A stretch of DNA of 64,000 nucleotides, taken from assembly GCA_015146655.1 (NCBI GenBank), contig VKHL01000014.1, positions 186,001 to 250,000 of the forward strand, read 5' to 3'. Source of the DNA: Ochromonas danica (lineage: Eukaryota; Sar; Chrysophyceae; Chromulinales; Chromulinaceae). The translations under genes and the position numbers were made by a program. Below are positions 9,950 through 20,929 of the stretch, piece by piece (positions within the stretch are counted from its first letter, which is position 1; each line of letters starts with the position of its first letter). The notes below the pieces were generated by a model. It worked only from the letters and a program-made list of their open reading frames with translations. It searched no databases and had not been told where the DNA came from.

Positions 9950-12900
9950 ATGCTTTTAAAAGCGAAGACAGTTAATGACCTGGCTGATTCGAAAAAGGAA
10001 GGTGGCAGCAAATCAGTTAACACCAGCACACCTGCTGGGAAACCACCTGCTAGTGGTGGAGGTCCAACCACATCCACGCCAGCACCAGCTAAAGAATCAG
10101 CTCAAAATAATGATTCCAAGCCAACCTTGGAGAGTAAAGAAAGTTCCAAACCTGCTCCTCCACAGTTGAGAGAAGTGGCCCGTGCTTTAAGTGGTGGTAT
10201 TGCTGATGCGATCGTTGATATGCGTTGTAGTGTCAATGAGCAACAAGAAACAGACCTTTCAAGAAATGGATATGTTCAACTTCTACAGGATAGTGGTGGA
10301 GTACGAAGAAGTATGCAAACTAGCAGCACTTTTGGCAATCGTTCCAGTCTTTGGGTTTGGAGAAGAAGTTTTGGTACCTGCTCTGGACGATTTAAACCTA
10401 TTGTTGATATTATGTTAGATAGCTCTTCGGTATCATCAGATTTAGTATTAGCAGGATTTGTTTGTGATCCTACACCAATTGCGGGGCAATACCTTTGGAT
10501 GAAGAGTGCAACTTCTGAAGAAGATGAAAAAGATGCTATTGTTGACCTTTATATCACGACAGGAAAGATGAGGAATACATCGGATCCTATCTGGCAAAGC
10601 CCTGGAGTTGGTTGGATTCGAGTAGAAGGCAATTTCTCCAAAAGTCTTTTTGGCTCACTCGATACCTTCTTGTGGTATCGTCCAGCACGTACACGCTCTG
10701 CTGAAGCTATGATGGCGAATCCTTTGCGTGGTACTATTGCGCTACCTGATGAAATTCGTATGCCAAAGTTAATAGCTGCCGTGCGGTTAGCGTTGAGACA
10801 CTATCTGCCAGTGTCAGATGTCAAACGTTTGGCAAATCTCTTATTAGATGGTGCACAACTATCTACTACCACCTCTACTTCAATTGTACATAATGATAAT
10901 ATTCGTTCTGAAAGAATGATGGATTATTCCTCTCTATTCCATCGTTATGAAACAAAACGGAAACTGTCTGCCAGTCGTTGGGCACGACTTGTCACTGATG
11001 TTGGATTACGTATGAGAGCATCAGACTGTGCGCAAATCTTTCAATTTATTGATCTTAATAATAATGGGTTTATTACATTAGACGAGTTCACTCGTTTTCT
11101 CTCTCTGACTGACTTTGAGCTGGACTTGGTCTTGGAGAAGATGAGGCGAAAGCTGCTAACTCCCTGCCAGCCACGGACACGGGATGGAATGCAGACTGCT
11201 CAAAAGACAGCTAGCCCTGCTACTGCACAGAGTACTCTGGGGATCATTGGCGCATTAAATCTTATTTCCAATAATCAGATCGGTAAACAGAGAATTCGTG
11301 AGGGACGTGTTTTGCAGGAAGTCTTCCGCACAGTCAACCGAAAGAAAGATGATATTCTCAGCCTTGATGAAATCATGGATCTTGCGGCAAAAACTGAGAT
11401 TTTCCTCACAGAAGAAGAAGGACGCAAGCTATTGGCTATGCTTGATATCAACGGAGATGATATCGTAGATGAGAATGACTTTCTTGCTACTCTACGGCGA
11501 GATGGATTTGCCAATGCTATTACTCGTAAAGCTTTTCGTATACGTGAAACAGCTGCTATGTTACGAAGATGGCTTGTACGTGGTAGTTCTGAGAAGGGAG
11601 ATGGTGGTAATTCGGCCATGGCCTCGAAGGAACAATGGCGCTCTCTGAAGAGACGCTACGAAAGAGCCACAGGACAACGTTGTCCAGGCTTTCTCAATGC
11701 TCCTGCTTTACAGCATACGGTTGCTTCACTTGGGGTTTGCATATCTGCCGTGGAGGCAAGAGAGCTGGCTTTGGTGATCGCACCAGAGAAGAATGGTCGT
11801 GTCCATCTATCAGAACTACAAGCCTTCATGACACGCAGCTGCCGAGCATTCGGTGAACTTCTAGCGGTGTTCGAACAGCGTTTAGGTGAGTTAGTCGAGG
11901 CTTATCGAGCTTGTAATCAGGCAAAGAAGAGCACAGGGAAGGAAGATGTTGATCTTACATTGCTGTATCGTCGAAAGCTGGATGATGTGAAAAGAAAGAT
12001 AGATTATGTCTACAGTCTATCTTCATCTTCTCAAGCTAACTCTACACCAGGAGGAAATGAATTAGAACGAGAAGGAGATGGTCATAATCAGAGAGTTGTT
12101 GGTGGGGAAGATGATGACGAAGATGAAGATGTTCGACCTCAACCATTGCCAGTAGCAACTCCAGATCCTCGTTTAAAATCTGCTTCCGCATCTCATGAGG
12201 TTATTTCCTTTGCTCAGTTGAGAGCTGGTTTAATCTTTGTTTCCCCACGAGAGGGTGAAATTGGATGTCCCAATCTCGAAGAACTCGCTTGTCTCTCTAT
12301 TCTGGTTGACGCTGATGTTGTCCAAGGCGATGTATTCGGTGTTCGGCTGAGAGCATTCTTAGATGGTATTGTGAGTTATATTGTGAAGTCTGAGGAGGAG
12401 CAACGCTTGAAAGCTGGCAGTGCAGTCTCGTTAGACTTCCTTGCTCGGGACTTGAAACGACAGATTTATTATGAAGCACGAGCTCATAGTAAGAACAAGC
12501 GAAATGCAGATTACCATGCTGTGTTTGATCTGTTTGATACTAATGGAAATGGTTTTCTCTCATTGGATGAGTTGAAGGCAATGCTTCGTAGACTACAACT
12601 TGTCAATGCTTTGCCTGAACATCAAATGCCTGCACTACTTGCCATGATAGATAAAAAGAAAAGTGGTCAAGTCACTTATGAAGACTTTATCGCATTTGCT
12701 GAAGATGGTAAGACGAAGATGACCAAAGGTGATGGAGAAGATGGAGATGAAGAAGAAGAAGCAGTGACAGCTGTCAATGAACCTAATGATGTTGATGATG
12801 GTGATGATGGCGAAGTAGATGGAGCTGCTGCAGTTACTGCTGTTCCACCTGTTGTGATATCTAAGAATGCAGATTGTGACTGGTTGGCATGGTTTCTCTA

Positions 12901-15900
12901 TCGTCAAGCTTGTCATCTGGATCCTATAGATCCTGAAAGTGTGTTAACAGATCTTGAAGCTCGTTGTGCAGAGACTGAGATGACTCAGAACAAGTCCTAT
13001 GTGACTGTCAAAGATCTATGGAATATTTTATTTGAATTGGGCTTACAGACTGCATTGACAAAGGCACAATTTACGAAAGGTGTTTTATTTCTCTGTTCAG
13101 TTGGACATGGGCATGATGAAGATCGTGTAGATTATCAAGCATTGTGTAAGTTTGCTGTCAGGATGGGTCGTGCATATCGTAGTAAGCAACAAGAACAGGA
13201 ACAAGAAATTGAGAAAACATTCCCACCATTGTTAGTAGAGCTTAAGAAGTATTTCAAGGATCTTTGCGAAGAGCAAATGTAAGCGCTTTCTTTGATTATT
13301 ACATATACTCCCATGTTTGATTGCTTCTCTCTTTGTTTGAACCATATTACAGAACAAAAGGAGAACCTCTTGACGTCCCTCGCTATGAGAAGATCTTCCG
13401 TCGGATTGATGCAGATGGTGATGGTATGCTTTCTCCCAAAGAGTTTCGTGTTGCACTAAAGCGTCTACATTATAAGAATGTTAAAGCATGGACACAGCGT
13501 ATGATTCGTCGACTATTCGATGAATGTGACCGCAATCGTGATGGTCTACTTTCTATCAAAGAATTCTCGAATTACATTCTTGATCGAGAACCAGACAATT
13601 CAAGAAAGACAAATGCGGTATCTAAACCTAATACAACATCTTCCAAGCTAGCTGATCGAGGTAGCGAAAGTCAGAAGAAAGGTGCAGAAACAGATCGTTT
13701 GAATCTGTCAGACGACGAAGATGATGAGGTCTTCTCTAGGAGACGACGTCTGACCGATCATGAACTAATGCGCAAAGTGAGCGATCTACTGCAAGACATC
13801 GTACCTATTGACTCTAGCAACATGGTGAAGCATTGGGAAGTGGTTCGTGCTGCTGTTCGTCGTTTCTTCCAACGATCCGATCCAGAGCTGAAAGGAATCG
13901 TTTCAGAAGAACGTTTTCGTGCTTTTCTCAGGTTTGTTGAATATCAAACGATAATTAAAGTGTTGATATGCTTCATAGTCTTGCTTGCTAATAGGAGATC
14001 GGGTCTGCAAGATAACCTAACTGCCTCTGAGTTACGCCGTCTGACAGAGAAATTGAAAAGGAAGACTTCTATTGGAGGTGAAGTGCAGATCGACTACGAG
14101 AAGTGAGTTCTTTCCATTTGTTTTGGCATGTTTGGAAAGTACGCTAATGTCCAGGAATGCCATGTCATGTCGTGTAGACTTTGTCAAATGCTCGTTCTTG
14201 TTACTGACTCAGTTCCAAAGAGCAAAGCAGAAGTGGTCTTCACACGTTTTCAAGACGCTGCCATCGCCTCTGCAACTGCGGGCAGATCTTTTCTTAACCT
14301 TTGCTCTCTTCTTGACTTACGTCTTACTGGTCGCATATCCAAAGATGACTTGATTCATATCGCCAAGATGATGGATTGTCATTTAACCAGTTATGATCTC
14401 GAAGCCATGTTGGAGCTGCTTCCACAGGGAGCTGTGGGTGCAGACCAGATGATAGACTATCGCATTCTGCAGTCTGTCCTACAGTCATTTAATCCCTCTA
14501 TTAGGAACAGTATCGAGCCTATGCAAATGCTAAGTGGTTCATGGGCAGGTCCTGGACAAGCAGTGGGTGGTCTGAACACCAGCATGCGAGCTTCAAATGC
14601 TACGTGGTCGGGAGCTTTACCCGCCTATGCCTCTCCTGGAGTGAATACTTTCTTACCACTTGCCGCTGAACCAGTCATGAATCGTTCCATCACTACTCCT
14701 CTAGGCTTCGAAGTCAATACTCCTTTCAAGAGACTGGGGGAAAGAATGGACTCCACGAGCTCACTCAATCTAACTGGCATCGCAGCATTGGGAACAAGCA
14801 GTGGAATGGGAAGTGCTAGCGGTGGTGGTGGGGGAGCGTACGATCGTATCCTTCGTCAACTAACAGAGCGAATTGCACGTTCTTTGGAGCAACGTCAACG
14901 CCTACAAGGCCCTTTCTCTTTGCGTCGTCGTTTCGAGCAAATGGATCCTGCCAATACTGGTCTGGTACAAGTACGAGGCTTACAGATGCTGCTGGAAGAG
15001 CTTGGCTTGGCTTTGACACCGTCTGAACTACAAACTGTGTATGCATTATATGGTCGAGCCAATGAGGATACTTTCTATTACGACTCCTTCTGTAGAGCTG
15101 TTGATAGTGCTGGGAGCATGATGGGAGGAGTGGCTGCTTCAGGTGCCGAAATGGTTTCCGCTCCTCCTTATCTCTCTGACCGTGTTTTGAGTCGACTACG
15201 TGATTTGAAAGCAGAAGGACGCAGTCCTCGCGATATCTTTGAAGCTTATGATCTTGATCGTATTGGACTGGTTTCAGTGAACAAGTTTCGAGAAGTAGTT
15301 AGTCGATTGGATCTCTTACAAACAGATCATCAGCTGACCAAAGCGATCGAAGACTTCTCAAGCATTAGCAATCGTTCTTTCGTTAACTATATGGACTTTT
15401 GTGACGAACTAGATCGTGCTGCTGCCACGACATATTCAGATATGAATGCTACTGGACCATCTCGACCACCAGCACGCATTACGAATGGTGATGGATATGA
15501 TGGATTGTCACGGCCTTCCTCGCCTATGCGCCTTCCTCCTAATGCACGAGACAGTATCCAACGATTCCGCATGTCTAATAGCGCAAGTAGATCAGTACCA
15601 CGCTTTCCGATTGATCTGGATGAGGGAAGTGATAGTTTACCCAATAGCTATCGTGATCCTCCTTATGCTATGTCTTCACCAAGAGCCTCTGAGTCCTTGA
15701 GCTTTAGTCGTCGACTTCCTCCTACTAGCCCTACCCGCCCTCGAAGCTCATGGGAAGTCTCTAATAGCGGTACTTCGTCACTTCAAGCTGCGCGAACTTC
15801 TCCATCTAAAGTGGGGTCCAAGATGTGGGGTAGTCATACACCTCTGTCACGAAAAGGAGAGGTAGTCAAGGTGGGGGAGGATAAGTGGTGCTGCCCAGTG

Positions 15901-16194
15901 TGTCTCTACGTAGAGAATCCTGCCAGTGCTGATCACTGCCTGGTTTGTGACTCACCCAATTATTCGCTGTCCAAAGACTACGCCGTGAAAGAACAATGTC
16001 GCAATTGCACTTTTCTCAATGGACAGTTTGCTGAAGAGTGTGAGATGTGTGGTGAGCCATTATCACGAGGTGGTGGTGGATCTCGCAAAGAGAAGAGTGG
16101 TGGTAGCAATGGCCATGGTGGTCCTGCATCACGCTATAATAATGAGAATAACAATCGTAGTGGTAATAGTAGTCGAAAAGATACTTATTACTAG
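9950..16194 (+). CDS. Very large EF-hand protein with C-terminal RanBP2-type zinc fingers
   Basis: About 2000 residues. Exons are 9950-13278, 13353-13931, 13995-14102 and a last exon to 16194. The last junction is uncertain: donor gtgagt at 14103 with acceptor before 14223, or donor at 14078 with acceptor before 14213. After a Ser/Thr/Pro-rich start comes a region resembling MABP beta-repeats (residues about 140-250, with LWVWRR and a closing DTFLWYRP). Canonical EF-hand loops lie near residues 366 (DLNNNGFITLDEF), 497, 862 and 899, and in exon 2 near 1127 (DADGDGMLSPKEF) and 1169 (DRNRDGLLSIKEF). Degenerate EF pairs follow. Two zinc fingers close the protein (CCPVCLYVENP and CRNCTFLNGQ, each with a second Cys pair). 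A calcium-sensing scaffold, probably ciliary or cytoskeletal, is inference. Exon 1 starts at the first ATG. Confidence 0.82.
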
Positions 16195-16331
16195 ATGCTG
16201 AGGAAGAATACATTACATTACATTGTAATCAATTGCTGTATTCATTAGCTATCCTTGTAGAAGAAGAAAAAAAGAAAACGATAAAGTAAATCATAATGAC
16301 TTATGACCAATCACAATCATTAGTCTAGGCA

Positions 16332-16409
16332 TTAGTACCGGTATCGTATTGGGCTATCGGCTTTTTCTACCCAAGTATCGATTGACCCCCCAAAACCGAC
16401 GGCACTAAA
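16332..16409. mobile_element. Short hAT-like relic or MITE
   Basis: The stretch shares tatcggctttttc and the following aagtat...gac/gccccaaaa pattern with the 3' end of the hAT element at 28.75-28.83 kb. It also repeats the ggtatcgtat theme of the hAT termini. Its own ends, TTAGTACCG and CGGCACTAA, are imperfect inverted repeats. No target duplication is evident, so it is old or truncated. Confidence 0.5.
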
Positions 16410-16469
16410 CCCTGACAATCTTTCGTTCACTGACAAACCCTAACAAACTGCTTTAAGTTCACATGTTAT

Positions 16470-16541
16470 GTTAACCTCTCTAAGTTAAGTTAAGTTTCTT
16501 TAAGTTAAAGTTAAAGTTAAGTTTCTTTAAGTTAAAGTGCC
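16470..16541. repeat. Tandem repeat rich in TTAAGTTAAAG
   Basis: Two copies of a 27-bp unit starting AAGTTTCTTTAAGTTAAAG lie at 16492 and 16519. They are flanked by shorter taagtt repeats. It is simple slippage-type DNA. Confidence 0.75.
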
Positions 16542-16581
16542 CAAAGCTCCAAACACCACAACTCCGGAATTATACTGGGGA

Positions 16582-16915
16582 GTCATTGAATTGAAATGAG
16601 CATCTCTGGCCATGCCTGCTCCTTGGGGGTCATTGAAATTGAGAGCGGCTGAACCGCGTATCCAGCCATAGCTGCTCCTTGAAAAAAGAATGGATATATT
16701 CAAGGAAGCTCACCCCTGACCACTTGACCACTTGAAGATTAGCTGACTTGCGTTATTGCAGTCTCTTTAAACGAGCGCAATGCACTGGCTGCTCCTTGGT
16801 GACAACCCTCCTTCAGAACGAAGGCCACGTGGCCCTTGTCATTGAATTGAAATGGATGTTCAAGGTAGCCCACCCTCAGCGACTTGAAGATGAGCCGACT
16901 CGCAGACAACAGTGA
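16582..16915. repeat. Degenerate interspersed repeat block
   Basis: GTCATTGAATTGAAATG occurs at 16582 and exactly again at 16838, with a partial copy at 16629. GCTGCTCCTTG-like units occur near 16615, 16670 and 16788. TTCAAGG(A/T)AGC(T/C)CACCC occurs near 16698 and 16859, each followed by a cacttgaagat/gacttgaagat string. The order of units suggests an old tandem duplication of about 250 bp that has since diverged. It ends about 140 bp before the phospholipase ATG. Confidence 0.6.
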
Positions 16916-17055
16916 TCGTCGAGGTTGTGTAAGTAGGCGTTCTCGGCCTTTCGTTCTTTTCATAATCAATCAGAACGAGCATCATCCTCCTCAACTCTTG
17001 GAAATCCTCTTGAACTTGTCCACTGCCACTAGTCTATCGCCCTGTTAAACAGAAG

Positions 17056-18868
17056 ATGACCGACACCTCCCTCAGAATCATCAACAATACTGATCACGAT
17101 ACAACCCTTCAGGTCGCGGTAGCCAATGACCATGATTGGCCAGATCAGCACGCCAGACCTGATGGCGAAGGAAACTTCCAACATGCGATTATCAAAGCGC
17201 GTAGAGCAGCTGAATTTCCTGAGAAAGTTGCGATTGGTTCGTCCAAAGTCGGCTTCACGGTGACTGCCAATTTCTCAGACGGCTCTTCAATTACCTTCAG
17301 CTCTCAATTGAGTGACTATTCGACCAAGAAAGTGAACCAATGTTCCAATGGATACTTGGTCCTTGAGGACTCCTTGACCGGTATTTTGAGACTCACTATT
17401 ATGCCATACAGTCGCTGGATGGGAGACAAAATGAAGAGTGAAATTGGAAACAGGACCTTGCGTACCATCTGCTTGCCTGGATCACATGATGCAGGAATGT
17501 CCATAAATGAACGTGGTCCTCTCTTAAGCATGGATGGCTGTGTTATTACACAGAATGACAATCCGTGATCAGCTGGCCATGGGTGTTCGCTACTTTGACT
17601 TGCGCGTGATCAAAGGGTCAGGAAAATATCACACAGGTCATTATTCTCTTTTTAGCCTTGCTCGTTGGCTCCCAAGCGTGCAAGCTGGCGGGAGAGGACT
17701 CTCCTTTGAGGATATCATCGCTCAGATAAATGATTTCACTTCCTATTGCAAAAGTGAAGTGATCATTCTGGCCGTGTCTCACTCCATGGATACTGACAAG
17801 GATTACGAGCCCTTTAATCAACAGATGTGGGAAGCCTTCTTTACTCAGCTCAAGGGTTTGAACGATCTCTACACTGAGAGTGTTGGTGATCTTACGCAAG
17901 TAAAGCTGAGCGACTTTGTAAAATCCGGCCGTTCCGCAGTCGTGGTAGTCTTGACCGAGAATCCTCATGATCTGCCGCCGTCCATTAATTGGCATGAATT
18001 CCCTGGGATTCATCAAGGTTCTACATTCCCCATGTTTGATCAATATGCGAATACAGCTGATGGGGATGATATGGCAGAAGATCAATTGAAGAAAATGGCT
18101 GAACATAAAACAAAGCCTGATGATCCAGTTTTCCTCTTGTCGTGGACACTCACTCAGAAGTTTCCAACTCTGAAGTTTCCATTGATAATAGAAGAGCTGG
18201 TTGACGCTATAGGGACAATCGAAAGCTTAGCGAATTTGGCTAATAATCGTCTGAACCGCATCTTGCCAGCTTGCTCCGCTCAAAGCTTTCCCAACATTAT
18301 CCTTCTGGATTTCCTTTTCCCTGACCTTCCCATCCTGCCCATTTGTCACAGCATTAACACCTTCTTTGCAGCGAAAGACGACAAAGTTGCGGGTTATGTC
18401 CTTCTGTGCAATCCCAAACGTCAAGCTGGGGATGGTAACTGTTACCTAGATGCCGGCGGTTCCGAATATCCATACATGTCGAATTGGTGTTGCAGTGATT
18501 ATACAATGTGGAAGACCCAAGTTGTTGATCGAGGCGGAGCATATTTCAAATTGATCAACTTTAAAAGGAACGTTCCAGTTTCTGCGAGTGGAGATCCAAA
18601 TCGCTTCCTCGTAAACGAGGACACTCAAAATGACTTAAATCAGTGGCGACTTTATTATTTCCCTTCCCCACTGTATGCATATGACTACGGTAATCCTACC
18701 TTCTGTCTCATGAATGCATCCTACTACAAACAACAGAATGCGAAGGTCTATATGGATGCCAATACTGGGCAAAATCCCCCATTCGTCAACGATTCTCCCA
18801 ACGCGCCTTGTCTGCCTGCTTGTGATGATATTGCGAGCAATGTATGGAGATTTGACAAGCCTGTTTAA
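17056..18868 (+). CDS. PI-PLC X-domain phosphodiesterase with an apparent frameshift
   Basis: The first frame starts at the ATG at 17056. After an N-terminal domain of about 130 residues rich in beta-like patterns it reaches the PI-PLC X-box TICLPGSHDAGMS, which carries the first catalytic histidine, and then CVITQN. Near 17555 the frame breaks. The next frame continues at once with TIRDQLAMGVRYFDLRV and TGHYS, which has the second histidine, and runs to 18868. TQ-x-TIRDQL is one motif in this family, so the break is a one- or two-base shift and not an intron; candidate introns there remove conserved residues. The protein resembles the single-X-domain phosphodiesterases of bacteria and protists rather than the multidomain animal PLCs. 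No signal peptide. It is a recent pseudogene or a sequence error. Confidence 0.7.
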
Positions 18869-19660
18869 TTGAGGGAAGGACAGCAGAAGCTGCTCCGCTC
18901 GTGTTCTACTATTCTATTTTACCATTGACAAAAATAAGAAGTTTGGTTCAGCCTAATGTTGCTGCCATATTATAGTGCAGGTGAATTAGAGACACCTTGC
19001 TTGTTGTTTGGTCTTGCTGCTGCCTGTTTTGCCACTGTTTTATCAGATTGCAATTAGTCAGCCTAGTTAATTGATAAAGTTATAAGAAATGCGCTATTTC
19101 CACTTCTATTTGAATAATCGATCTCTATTACAGCCATTATAGTTATCTTAACATGCCAACTTTGAGCTATATGCACCAGTACAGTATATATTCAACTGTT
19201 TACATAACACAATATGTCACCAATATTTCAACAGCGAAATTAGTGTCAAGACCCATAAATAAATATTAGCAGACTATTTTTATTTTGAAGTAATGCACTA
19301 CAACCTTGGCTTAATGCTTCTTGCTACAGTAAATAGCGTAATTAGTGTAAATCTAGCGGTAACTAGAAGGAAACGTCTTGCTGTTTAGTGTAAGTTCTCT
19401 GGTCTAGGTCAAGGAGAGCTCGAAGAAGAGCTTGGGTCCATAATAGCCCTTCTCCTCATCAAAGAGGCAGAAGTACAGTCCAGTACTCGCTTGCTGTGAA
19501 GAGTCATAGACTATCGGACTTACAGTACCCCTGGACTGTACTAAATGTGGCCAGATTTAGCGTTTTAGTCTTCTAGCTCCGAGTGGAGGGACAAGGTCAA
19601 TATGACAAAGCTCTTCATGACATTGTGTGACCTTCCCGTCCAAAGACTCTACCGATTGTC
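18869..19660. other. AT-rich intergenic region
   Basis: Mostly AT-rich with no clear gene. The minus strand at 19560-19410 has a 50-codon open frame that looks coding in its last 29 codons (YFCLFDEEKGYYGPKLFFEL then stop), preceded by a plausible acceptor. It could be a lone terminal exon or gene remnant; see findings. Confidence 0.45.
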
Positions 19661-20833
19661 ATGGATCTGTCAGCATTAATCAAAAAGGCTATTAGTCTAC
19701 CTAAACCAGTGACTACTACTAATAATCCTTCTACTTCTTCCTCATCCTCGTCCTCAAGAAAGAGAAGTCATCCAAATAGCACTCACACCACTAGAAGCTC
19801 TACCACTACCTCTACCACTACCACTACCACCACATCCTCTTCATCTAGTACCCTCACTGACCTGGCAGAGGAGCCTATTCTATTGATATTAGAGCATTGC
19901 TCTAGATCTCCTGAAGAATTCTCTTCAGCCTGGCATTACCTCTCTACTGAACTATTCAAAGGAAATGTGAATACACGACTTCGTACTTTGGATGTCATTG
20001 ATGCACTTTTCCATTCTTCTCATGACTTCAGGACAATAGTAACAGAGTCTATTGATACAATTGCAAGAAGTGCTGGTTTAGTTCGTGTTCTTGCCAAAGG
20101 CAATGCTGCCGTCCCTCAAGGTGCGGATGTCTTGGCTCCTCGTGTGTTAGAGCTGCTGGCTTTATGGGATCATGTCTATGGTACTAGATATGGTCGACTA
20201 CATGCTATGAAACGCTATGTCTCTGAAGGAGAACGCATTGCAATGCCAAACATTCAACGACGTCTTGTAGAGATGCGCAAAGAACGTGAACGATGTGAGA
20301 CAATAGCAAAGCGTAAAACAGAATTACGAACTAGAAACATCATTGAAAGAGATCTTACAGAAGATCTGCATCGTATGAGACAGAGTCTCTCTACTATCGA
20401 AGGTTGTCTGGGTCTGTTGTTTCCATCTCCTGAACAACAAGTCATGGTAGTGATGGATGAAGAAGGATTTGAAAACATTTCATGGGAAGGAGGTGATGAA
20501 GAGCATGATAATAATGGTGCTGGTCTTGGTGATGCACTTGCTGGAGCAGCTCCTTTCACCCTTGAGCTTCAGTTAGATCTTTCTTCTGATTCCTCCTCAG
20601 AGCAAGATGCTGTGCGAGATTGTCTGGCAGAGGCGGCGAAGGAGGCGGCAACTGTTCTACTCCCTCGCCTTGTTAAGAGTCGACAAGCCTTGCTGGACGT
20701 CAAAGAACATCTCGAGGACAATCAGCATGTTCTAGTTGCATTGAGTGAATTAGATGCTGTATTGCGGAAAGCAAGAAGCCTGTTATCTGAGCGATGTAGA
20801 CCTTTACTCACCAAGTCCAGCACCTCCACCTGA
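19661..20833 (+). CDS. UVSSA: UVSSA-like protein, short form
   Basis: A 390-residue single-exon protein. After a Ser/Thr homopolymer-rich N-terminus (residues 20-65) comes a VHS-like helical domain: VNTRLRTLDVIDALFHSSHDFR near 105-126, then LLALWDHVYGTRYGRLHAMKRY. A charged coiled coil leads to MRQSLSTIEGCLGLLFPSPE. This order matches UVSSA, which stabilises CSB and recruits TFIIH at RNA polymerase II stalled on DNA damage. Animal UVSSA is near 700 residues and has a C-terminal zinc-binding DUF2043 region, which is absent here. I find no downstream exon that supplies it. An ENTH/VHS trafficking protein is the alternative. Confidence 0.65.
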   Translation: MDLSALIKKAISLPKPVTTTNNPSTSSSSSSSRKRSHPNSTHTTRSSTTTSTTTTTTTSSSSSTLTDLAEEPILLILEHCSRSPEEFSSAWHYLSTELFKGNVNTRLRTLDVIDALFHSSHDFRTIVTESIDTIARSAGLVRVLAKGNAAVPQGADVLAPRVLELLALWDHVYGTRYGRLHAMKRYVSEGERIAMPNIQRRLVEMRKERERCETIAKRKTELRTRNIIERDLTEDLHRMRQSLSTIEGCLGLLFPSPEQQVMVVMDEEGFENISWEGGDEEHDNNGAGLGDALAGAAPFTLELQLDLSSDSSSEQDAVRDCLAEAAKEAATVLLPRLVKSRQALLDVKEHLEDNQHVLVALSELDAVLRKARSLLSERCRPLLTKSSTST

Positions 20834-20929
20834 TTGTGAAAGAGAAATAAGAAGAAATATCGAGTCGAGGAACTATGGAGAGGAGGTTAACTATCAAGTA
20901 TCTACACAAGAAATGACACATAATTATGA

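Larger units (their letters stand above)
16195..17055. other. Repeat-rich intergenic region
   Basis: No coding frame of merit. From left to right it holds a short hAT-related relic (16332-16409), a 27-bp tandem repeat (16470-16541) and a block of degenerate dispersed repeats (16582-16915). It then reaches the start of the phospholipase gene. Confidence 0.6.

Noticed and set aside
16400-16445. Telomere-like ccctaa/ccctga strings
   Set aside because: Only two scattered near-matches; no tandem array.
17500-17553. A possible 54-bp intron in the PI-PLC gene (gtccat...acacag)
   Set aside because: It would restore frame but delete the conserved VITQ part and uses a poor donor, so a simple frameshift is the better reading.
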